Shown: piece after piece, positions 55,916 to 64,000 of the stretch | Numbering within the stretch: position 1 is the first letter of the stretch | Layout: every line of letters starts with the position of its first letter | Assembly: GCA_949752745.1 (NCBI GenBank) | Contig: OX457027.1 | Span: 78,113,214 to 78,177,213 of the forward strand | DNA from: Protula sp. h YS-2021 | Taxonomy: Eukaryota > Annelida > Polychaeta > Sabellida > Serpulidae | Length of the DNA stretch: 64,000 nt | Direction: 5' to 3' | The notes under the pieces: generated by a model | Database searches by the model: none | What the model was told of the DNA's origin: nothing | The model's input: only the letters and a program-made list of their open reading frames with translations | Position numbers and translations under genes: made by a program

Positions 55916-57063
55916 CCCCCGGCTGATTTCACTAAAAATCACGACTTTTTCACTTTTGGTTTTGCACAATGAAGTATCGTTTATATTTAACAAGCGGTGA
56001 TCTCGCCCCTTTTAGTGAAAAAATATATCAGCTCGATGACAACTGGCGCAATTCGCCTCGCTAATCTGCGACGTTTTCAATTTCATATGGCAGAATGTGT
56101 GATCTTTTTTCGTGTGTTTGTCTCACTTGTCGCACATACCAATACCCCGCCCTTCCTCGGCTGATATCACCCTTTTTATTTTTCAGTTGCGGTGCATATA
56201 ATTGTTTCATTTTAACTGTTGAACAGGGGCAAATAAGATGAACGATTGCAATTCCATTGCAACCATTGATCAGGAAGAAACGATCAAGCATTAAGTATGC
56301 GTATAGTATAACAACACAATGAATTTTGCATGAAACATTTCACTGCAATGATATGACAAAGCCTCTTACTAATTCTGATTGGTCTCTTGCGTCGTTTTCA
56401 CATCGAATTACTGCTCTACTTAATGGACAAGAAATGCGAGATAAGGCTCCGAAATCGGTAAAGGGAAAACAAAGCCTACCCCACACCGGAAATGAACCAT
56501 GCATCTGAGGCGCAGGAGTAAACCTCCCCCCCCCCCCCCCCCCCCCGCCACACACATACACCACGATTATGTAACTGATTCTAGTACGGCTATTTGTCAT
56601 TTGTTGTTCCCTTCTTAAAGTCTTGGTTAACGGCAGTAGTCTTGCTCAAACGAACGTAATCAAAATATATTACTTATTAAAACTTGGTTATGGGTAATTT
56701 TTTGCAAACTGAAAAAATAGTGCCAAAAGCTATTGTGCAAAATTTACGATAAAACTATCAAAACGGTAAATTTTCAGAAACAAGCACGCAAGTTTTTCGT
56801 ATTTTAGTCCTGCGGCTGAGGATCAGAAACAGGTATTTTCTTTCTTTCCAGGGCAAAAGGGTTAGTCCAGTCTATGTTGCTTTAGTAAAAAAAATCGTTC
56901 AAATAAAAGAAAAACGAGAGAAAACTGCAAAACTTACGTCTTACACCACAAGTTTTTACATTGATTAAGTTATTAGATGCATGCATTATTTATTTCTTAC
57001 AAATGAGATTCTTCCTTTATTCACACTGTGGAAGTAGAAATTCTGTTGTGTAATTGCTCTAAC
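55916..57063. other. Upstream DNA without recognised gene
   Basis: Contains a long C-run (56527-56546) just after CGGAAATGAACCATGCATCT, whose complement has a weak B-box-like GGTTCATTTCC. No convincing RNA gene or coding exon. Confidence 0.45.
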
Positions 57064-59420
57064 TAGAATATCTAGGGACATTGTGACCAGCCGAGATCTG
57101 GTGAACAAGAACTAAAGGACGGCGTTTCAGTAATCTCTGGCGGATTCCAAAAACAAATCTCAAGGAAGCCCTAACCTTGGACTACCTCTAAAAATTGAAA
57201 GCCACCTGACTAAACTTGACTACGTCTCGAGGAGTACGTCTATCCCCCGTGGGCGATATGGTGTGTGTAAGGCTGTTGCTTGTTGACTACACAAAATTTA
57301 AAAGTGGACGGATAGGTAGACGTAGTGTCTAACATTTAAACGAATCAATCCATTAACCAGTGGGTGCGTGAGAATGCCGTAGGTACGCCAAGTACAGCGC
57401 TGATTTTGAAAAAAAAATGCGGCATTTTGTCAATTTCAGTCCCATCCTGAAAATTCTTGGTCACTGCACTGCGAAAGGATCCAGAGGAGCCGTGTACAAA
57501 ATTTCAAACCAATCCACCCATTAATGTGGCCTGTAGGCGCGTGAGACTGAAGCGCGACGGACGGACAGACTCACGGACAGACCGAAAAGTTCAAAACTAA
57601 ATCCCTCCGTTCCAGGGGGGGTAAAAATACTTGCAGAAGAACGTTTTTAGACTTGATCCCCAAAATTTTCAAAAGGCACCAGGCAAATTTTTCCAGGTAC
57701 AAAATTTGATAGGAATCTAATCGAAATTGTGGGAGAAGAAGCATCTTGAAAAATGGCTGACAGAAACTTTCAAAATGGCACCATTTGCCTAATTTTGTGT
57801 TATTCTCCAAAAAAAGGTAATTTTACAAGAAAGGACCGCCTAGGATCACTCGTACAAATTTTGAAAGGAATCTGGTAGAAATTGTGGGAGAAGAATTTTG
57901 AAAACTGGCTGACAACAAGTTAAAAATGGCGTCCTTTGGCAAGTTTTTTTCGGTGAATCACCAAAAAAGTACTTTTTTTTTAATGAGAAGACCACGTAGG
58001 AAATTTTCTTACAAAACTTGGGAGGAATAAAACCAAAAGTAGAAGAAGCATTTTGAAAAATGTCTAATTAAAATTTTAAAACAGCGTCATTTGCTTTTTT
58101 GGGGGGGGGGGCGAATCGCCAAAACAAATAATTTCTGACAAGGAAAAAATTTTAAAGCAATCAGGTAAAAATTGTGCCAGAACTAGCATTTTGAAAGATG
58201 GCTGAATTTGCTGGCGATTCGCCAAAATGTAACGTTTGAAGAGAGAACCACACAGACAGCATTCGTACAAAGGAATCCGATGGAAATTATGAAAGAGAAA
58301 GTAATCTGAAACTGGCTAGAAAAACTTCAAAATAGCTCCATTTAGTCACTCTTTGACGAATCGCCAAAAAAGTTTTTCAAGACAGGATTACCCAGAGGAC
58401 ATTCGTACAAATTTTGAAAGGAATCCGATCAAAATTGTGGGAGAAGCATTTTGAAAACAAAGTAATTAAAAAAAAAAGCGCCATTTCGTAAACTTTTGAT
58501 GAATCGCAAAAAAAAAAACTAGATATGTGTCCGTTGGAACACGGACACCTCGACCGAACTGCCATTTGGTTTGCGGAATAGGAACTCTTAGAACAGCAAT
58601 TGTCTTGATATATTTTTCAACTACAAAAACGATAATTAATGTGTTAGGCCTCCCGCGGGAAGGCTTAATAAAAACACGGTATGGGAACTCAAAGCCCCGC
58701 AAGTGACCTTTAACAACAACACAAGGTCACCAAAACGTAATCAGTTCTAGAATATTATATATAGAAGCTACATACTAGATTTGATTGAAATTTTACCAGT
58801 GGTACTTGAGATATGATGTTCACAACCATAGGTAGACGCACAGAATGACGGACGGACGGACGCTCCTGACCTTAGTTAGATCATGGCACAAAAATAAATA
58901 AAATGTCTTTTTTTTTCAAGATCAAAATTTTGGAAGAAACGCTTTGAAAATTGACTAACAAAATATTTCAAAATAGCGACATTTGGTCAATTTTTGACGA
59001 ATCCCCAAAAAAATTTTTAAGACAGGACTACTTAGGGGACATTCTTCAAAACTATGAAGGGAACCCGATCAAAATTGACAAAGTAGAAACATTATAAAAA
59101 TTGGTTGGCATAAAATTTTAAAATAGCCCCATTTGTGTGGCGAATCACGAAAAAGTAATTTTTCAAGACGAGGAATACCTATGGAGCATTCGTACTAAAT
59201 TGGAAAATTGGCTCATGAAAAATTTCAAAATGATGCCATTTGACCAAAATGTGGCGAACTGCCAAAAATCTTTTTAACAGTCATTTTACAACACAGAATT
59301 ACCCAGAGAGCACTCGTACAAAGTATGAAAGGAATCCGATCAAAATTTTGGAAGAAGAATTCTGTTTTTTCGAGTGATAACAAAATTCAAAATTATACGT
59401 GCATACGTACATAGACGACG
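57064..59420 (+). repeat. Dispersed element family A, copy 3, with nested pearl-like insert
   Basis: Starts TAGGGACATTGTGACCAGCC. After an inserted pearl-like element (57208-57622), about ten core units follow with AATTGTGGGAGAAG, TTTTGAAAA and TTGGCGAATCGCCAAAAA-like phrases. It ends at CATACGTACATAGACGACGG, as copy 1 does. GTGTCCGT hairpins and the inverted repeat TAGGCCTCCCGCGGGAAGGC at 58640-58665 interrupt it. Confidence 0.75.
57208..57622 (+). mobile_element. Pearl-like element with about one 168-bp core unit
   Basis: Same family as 18275-19530: start TTGACTACGTCTCGAGGAG, TATCCCCCGTGGGCGATA, one core unit (GTGAGAATGCCGTAGG to GCGTGAGACTGAAGC), tail GACGGACGGACAGACTCACGG, and TCCCTCCGTTCCAGGGGGG hairpin. 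Confidence 0.85.
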
Positions 59421-59893
59421 GATATGTTTCATTGGTCAATTACAAATGATTCACTTAAATATGAAATACCCGCAAATTCACATTGTTCACTGTTCAAATA
59501 TCCTTGAACAATATACCCATAATGCACTTGAAATTTATTTTTAATACCATTTTGATTTCAATCTCATAATTTCTGATGTCACAAACCGAATATTGGATAT
59601 CAGCAATACAACAAATGATATTATTAAACGGGGATAAACATTAAAAGAAATGACAAATAGCCATCGCCCTGATTTAAAACAAAATTGTCGGTGGACATTG
59701 TATATACCTGTAAAGACGAAAAGATTTCAACGATGAAATCAAAAACCTATGAATTTTGACAAAATTTACATTTGATGGAAAGCAAACACTGCTAGTTATA
59801 CAATGTATTCAGTATTAACACAAAAAAGTATTAAGTACTATTATGACTCTTTAGCATATGTATTCAATGTATTCAGTATTAATACAAAAAGTA

Positions 59894-59991
59894 TGTGTTT
59901 TGCTGGCTTGCTTGCTTACAGTATCGTTAGTGTTGCTCAGGAACCTGAGCAACACTAACGATACTGTAAGCAAGCAAGCCAGCAAAACACA
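59894..59991. repeat. Perfect 98-bp palindrome (48-bp arms, AA spacer)
   Basis: Arm 59894-59941 starts TGTGTTTTGCTGGCTTGC and ends GTTGCTCAGG; arm 59944-59991 is its exact reverse complement. The only spacer is AA at 59942-59943. I checked the bases at both ends: 59893/59992 is the first mismatch. Confidence 0.95.
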
Positions 59992-60075
59992 CAAAAAATG
60001 ATTCCTTAACTCGAAAATTCTTTCTTTGCATGTAACAACGCAAACCACTGCTATGGGAGACAGAACTATAAATAT

Positions 60076-60148
60076 TTCACATGGGGCTTGAACCCACGAC
60101 CTTGCGATTACCGGTCCAATATCTTCTGGCTTGCGCCATCGAGGCAAG
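60076..60148 (-). repeat. tRNA-like SINE head
   Basis: On the minus strand TGGCGCAAGCCAG (A-box-like, near nt 11) and GGTTCAAGCCCC (B box, near nt 56) have tRNA spacing. The 3' acceptor stem is not complementary, so it is a tRNA-derived SINE or pseudogene rather than a functional tRNA. Confidence 0.6.
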
Positions 60149-60162
60149 TGGTCAGGCCATAA

Positions 60163-60360
60163 CAAGAGCGGCCAGTGCACAAACAAGATTACAGGCTTAC
60201 ATCACACACTTTCAAACGACACCTATTTAGTTTCTTGCTTCTGTAAATAAGAAACACATATCTCCACAACTAAACACATAATTCTGCAATAACAAACTTC
60301 CATTTTCCTTTTTACTGAAATGTAAGATTCATTTCTGCAAACATAACCATAGTTCATTGT
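60163..60360 (+). repeat. Dispersed repeat family B copy
   Basis: Best copy of the family: AACAAGAGCGGCCAGTGCAC, CACTTTCAAACGACACC, TTAGTTTCTTGCTTCTGTAA, ATATCTCCACAACTAAACAC and TTTTTACTGAAATGTAAG in order. Confidence 0.7.
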
Positions 60361-60699
60361 CGAAAAATCAAAAATATGAATGTATCCGAAACTACAGGTG
60401 TGTCCGATCGGTGGCGGATAGTCAGTAACATAATCTTAGTTTGAGGGATGTGATTTTTCTTGAAGAAAGAAAGAATAAGCATGGACTTAGTAACGAGCAC
60501 CTAACTGCAGTAAAATTGCCCGAGTTCAAAGGCCAATTTCGACCGAATAAACGCCTCGTCGGACAAAAGGATGACGTCCTGCACAACTTTTATATATTAG
60601 AAACAATAATCTTTAAACAAACAAATCACCAAACGAAAGAGTGAGAGGCGATCCACAAAACTTAGTACATAAAATATCTAACTACAGTAAAATTGCCAT
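60361..60699. other. Non-coding stretch, nothing recognised
   Basis: A 67-codon plus-strand open frame has no recognisable motif. No repeat seen. Confidence 0.45.
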
Positions 60700-60945
60700 A
60701 GTTAAAACCCCACTGTATGTTTACTGTATGTCTTTTTATTCGAGTCTGGATAAAACGGGTTTTACTGGAGGTACTTTTTTATTCGGATCTGGAACGTGGT
60801 CACTATAAACAGGTTCTACGTCACATCTGTTTTATACGGTTTTACAAATAGGTTTTACAGCAGTATTTTAATCCGAGTCCGAAAAGTGGCCGCTATATCA
60901 ATTGTCTATTTCATTGGTGATTTTTTGTGGCTACCCCTGCCCCCC
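60700..60945. repeat. ~57-bp pogo-like tandem motif, third location
   Basis: Three or four copies of GGTCACTATAAACAGGTTCT-like and TTTTTATTCGGATCTGG segments, ending CATTGGTGATTTTTTGTGGC and a C-rich tail as at 29140-29580. Confidence 0.6.
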
Positions 60946-61019
60946 CCAACCCCAAATGAAAACAAGTTTGCGGCGCAAAAAATCAATAGACCTGATGAGG
61001 CCTGTACTCGTTACTTGCG

Positions 61020-61435
61020 GCAAAATTTGAAAGAATCTTGCACACTTACAAAGCAACAATCCAACAAAGTTTGAATTTTCTCCGATATTCAGCGGCTGAG
61101 AAATTTTGCACACAAGATTTTTACGTAACGGCGTAATTCGCCTTCCTTAATTCCGCCATACGCGTTGAAAGTTGACCGAAGGCACGAGCATACCAATTAT
61201 GAAGCAAATACGACTTTCCGTTATCGAGATATTTCGTAAACCAGATCTTATTAAAATAGATAATTTACGTAATGGCGTCATATGTCGTATGCGTTCATTT
61301 TGCGTTCACGACAAAATTTGAACGAATCTTCAGGACCTATCACGCAACACTCCTACCAAGATCGAACTTTCTCTGATGTTCAGCGGCGGGGGATTTTTGC
61401 ACACAAGATTTTCACGTAATGAGTTGGTCAGACAT
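61020..61435. repeat. Family C units
   Basis: Contains AATTATGAAGCAAATACGAC, TTATCGAGATATTTCGTA and TTTCTCCGATATTCAGCGG phrases matching 30590-30920. Two units. Confidence 0.6.
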
Positions 61436-61861
61436 GTAATAACCGTCGATTTCGTCCACTTATTGCTCGGCAGCACTTTGGTCTTTTTTTTTTTTTCTTT
61501 TGCTTTTGACTTGCCAATAAGCAAAATTAAACAGTACGGCCAAGCCATTTCTTGTGCAATACCTCGGAAGAAAAAAGTTCTGTTTCTCATCTCATTCATT
61601 TTTTTTTTAATTGATTGTGTGGGCCGGCGATCCTTTCTTTTTCTCCTTTTTTGTATAATACAATTGTGGAGAATCAACACTGGCCATAATTTTAAATATT
61701 GTTGATGCTTTTATAAAACGTCAAAATGAGACAAGTCTTATATTAGCAGGTTATACGTGTCTAATCTAGAGCGTTTGAACTTTTTTTTTTTTTGCTTCCC
61801 TTTTTTTCTCTCTCCCTCGGTTTTTTTTTCATGAAAATGTCAGCACTGAAGACACACGCGA

Positions 61862-61899
<38 letters not shown>

Positions 61900-62092
61900 T
61901 AACAATATCCATCCTTTTTCTATTGAGTTAAACCACTCGTTGGTAAACACGTTCTTTGCCATATCTCACAAGTATTCATAATAGATGCGTTTTGATGCAT
62001 CAGTTTTAAGTGTTATCCGATGACCTTAACATTTGTTCATGTGGAACATTTCTGGTTTAGGCCCGATGCCATTCAAGTTATTGCATTTAATG
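61436..62092. other. Non-coding stretch with T-rich tracts and (TAA)n
   Basis: T-rich tracts at 61482-61500 and 61782-61830 and an (AAT)n microsatellite at 61865-61900. The open frame in the T-rich region (109 codons) has no recognisable domain. Confidence 0.6.
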
Positions 62093-62575
62093 TAGGGTTC
62101 GAACTTAAGTCTTTTAGCATGGTGGCGATTTTCACCACCAATTTTTTGATCTGGTGGCGAAATTTAGTGACCCGTGGCGAAAGTGGCCAGCTGGCAACAA
62201 CATGAAAGCAACAAATTTGGTTTATTGGTGTTGAAGTCCCTTTCAGCGATCACAGCGCTATATCACGACTACCCTACCACATTATACTGAAAAGAGCGAT
62301 TCCAGTTTGAATTCCTAGGGGAACATCAAGTCAAATAAGTGCCCCACTTTTTATTATCAATAAACCGGTACTAATTTAACCAACTTGACAGACCGCCTAT
62401 TTGCCAATTAATAATGTTATTTATGAAAAGAAAATTGTTTAAATTTGTGAACTATGTTTTCCTCAGATTTTCTGGTGGCAAAATTTCGCCACCAAGATTT
62501 TTTCTGGTGGCGAAATTCAAAACTCGATAGCAAATCGCCACCGCGCCACCGATAATTTCGAACCCTGCATTTTCA
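62093..62575. mobile_element. hAT-like MITE (~480 bp)
   Basis: The left end TAGGGTTCGAACTTA and the complement of the right end CAGGGTTCGAAATTA form terminal inverted repeats of the CAGGG type. Inside, GGTGGCGAAATTT/AAATTTCGCCACC motifs lie inverted at both ends. There is no coding capacity. Flanking target duplication is imperfect (ATTTAATG versus CATTTTCA-like), so the insertion is old or the boundary is a few bases off. Confidence 0.7.
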
Positions 62576-62780
62576 TTACATTGGTTTCGTATTGTAACAA
62601 AACATAAAAGGTTATGTCTCAACATAATTTATCAATTTAAAAGCCGGTTCAACTGCATTTGTACATATGCTGTATATATGTATTACATAGAAATGTATAT
62701 CACCCGCAAATAACCGTGGTTATTTCAAGTTTAGCTCAGTTATCACATTAAATACATTTAAGTTGAATTAGAATGGACAC
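62576..62780. other. Spacer, nothing recognised
   Basis: AT-rich, no structure. Confidence 0.4.
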
Positions 62781-62912
62781 ATGACATCTGAGTGTAGGGT
62801 AACAGCAATATGGGATTCCTGCAGCTTGGAGATACGTCGTGGAAAAAAACGGCGACAGACGGAGGAACGGAAGGATATGTTAAGTCCTATATCCCCCACG
62901 GGGGATAACAAA
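62781..62912 (+). mobile_element. Pearl-like tail with TATCCCCC hairpin
   Basis: CGGCGACAGACGGAGGAACG is followed by TCCTATATCCCCCACGGGGG and ATAACAAAC. The inverted repeat TATCCCCC/GGGGGATA at 62890-62907 is perfect. No core array visible. Confidence 0.6.
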
Positions 62913-63748
62913 CTTATATTTATAATGTTGACGCCAGGTTACTCGACAAAATGTCAGTATAAACTAATCCTCTAAAGACCATTTCCAGTACCTTTTCCGC
63001 TTTCCTGCAGATTCCTCTTTGTTTTTAACTAATTTTTAACACCTTACTGGGTCACTTTTTTGCGATTTTAGCGACTCGGTTCGTGGAACAGAAAGCAATA
63101 TTATTTTTCCTCTTGTGTCATGTTTATGGAAAGATCATGCTCTTGAGTTCTTTGTGCACTGTACACTCATGTTTATGAACAGATCATGGTCTGTTCGTGA
63201 AATATAGAAGATGCTTCTCGTCACATTTCTGTCCTACTATTATTTTTATCGTCGTTGCCTATAATCTGTTGTTTGAAAACGCTGCTACAAAGTTCTCTTG
63301 TCACCACTAACATGACATTCGCGTGAACCTTCAGAGGGTTCTTACTGGCGGTTGGAGTGCTCCCAATTAACCAATCATTTCTTTAAGACTTCTATTAATT
63401 TGATCGTGTTACAATAGCAGGACTTTTACATCGGAAGTTGCAGGCATTGTTCTGCCCAGACTTGACGGGCCAAGCCACTTGCAAATATTAAATGATGCCC
63501 AGAAAAGAATGAGATATATTCCTTAAAGTCACTTACAAAAAAATGACGTTAAGGAATTTTGGGGGGGGAGGGATTGAGGCATTTATTTTACACAATTTTT
63601 TTTTTTCCTTTTTGTAAGTCACTAACAACTTTCGTATTCAGCTTAAATTACCATAAGACATTTTCTCTTAAGTTATACGAGACACAGATTTTGCAAACAA
63701 AGTAAAGCATTTTTAGGTTTGTAAGACTCAATCGATAACTTACTAGTA
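62913..63748. other. Non-coding stretch, nothing recognised
   Basis: About 840 bp with a G-run at 63560-63568 and a T-run at 63597-63607. ATCATGGTCTGTTC- and ATCATGCTCTTG-like partial duplications near 63133-63190. No gene. Confidence 0.45.
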
Positions 63749-64000
63749 TAGTAAAAGCTCGGTTAGGAAACCCCTGCTGATGTCGTTAGGGAACAAGTGA
63801 GGGAATCCCTTTAGTCAAGGAAAAAGTTAGGAAACCCCTGTCGTTAGGGAACCCCTTTAGTCAAGGAACAAGTTAGGGAGCCCCTGTCGTCAGGGAACAA
63901 GTTAAGGAACCCTTTTAGCTAAGGAACAAGTTAGGGAACCCCTGTCGTTAGGGAACAACTTTAATAGCGGCAGATGCTAGTTTGGTTAAATATTCTTTTA
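63749..64000 (+). mobile_element. Left end of a pogo/Tigger-like element, cut by the window edge
   Basis: TA followed by TAGTAAAAGCTCGGTTAGG resembles the CAGTAAAACCTCGGTTA-type ends of pogo/Tigger elements with TA target sites. About seven motifs such as GTTAGGGAACCCCTGTCG and AAGGAACAAGTTAGGGA follow as a sub-terminal array until 63960. The right half lies outside the window. Confidence 0.55.

Noticed and set aside
54928..55916. Pro/Arg-rich frames up to 156 codons upstream of the gene
   Set aside because: Read-through of the 47-bp C-rich array in several frames on both strands with frame shifts at each C-tract.
60076..60148. Functional tRNA gene
   Set aside because: A and B boxes are present at tRNA spacing but the acceptor stem does not pair, so it is better explained as a SINE head.

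Overview
The window is animal nuclear DNA, most likely from a marine mollusc or similar lophotrochozoan. It is AT-rich and mostly non-coding. It holds short exons with GT-AG introns, many minisatellites and many C/G homopolymers. It also holds many elements with the layout known from bivalve 'pearl' elements: a core of tandem 145-180 bp units, then a GACA/GACG-type tail, then a terminal hairpin. The mollusc assignment is inference; no diagnostic marker gene is present. || One protein-coding gene is well supported. It lies on the minus strand and its reconstructed exons run from 53903 (start codon, signal peptide) down to 11142. The 23 exons give 2594 nt of coding sequence (864 codons plus 2 nt). 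They encode a secreted or cell-surface leucine-rich-repeat (LRR) protein: a signal peptide, an acidic/aromatic N-terminal stretch, an LRRNT-like cysteine cluster and about 32 LRRs. No C-terminal cap, membrane segment or stop codon was found, so the 3' end lies left of the window or was missed. Intron 1 is phase 1 and every later intron is phase 2. Early exons carry one LRR each, later ones two, and the last one three. || Layout: 1-6245 is a 1.39-kb tandem array. 6246-11141 is non-coding with a 26-bp minisatellite (8411-8805) and a dispersed repeat (9205-10800). 11142-24622 is exon-dense (exons 23-11), with element-filled introns. 24623-36047 is an 11.4-kb intron with two terminal-inverted-repeat elements built from reiterated short motifs. 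36120-44578 is an 8.5-kb intron with a 24-bp minisatellite of about 109 copies. 44579-53903 holds exons 9-1. 53904-64000 is upstream DNA with a 47-bp C-rich array about 1 kb before the start codon, further repeats, a perfect 98-bp palindrome, a hAT-like MITE and the left end of a pogo/Tigger-like element. || Three LRR exons have short tandem arrays that begin at their own splice site and copy it into the intron (donors of exons 15 and 11, acceptor of exon 4). Together with the pearl-like elements and the two motif-array TIR elements, these are the most unusual structures here. Most long open frames in the window are minisatellite or homopolymer artefacts.
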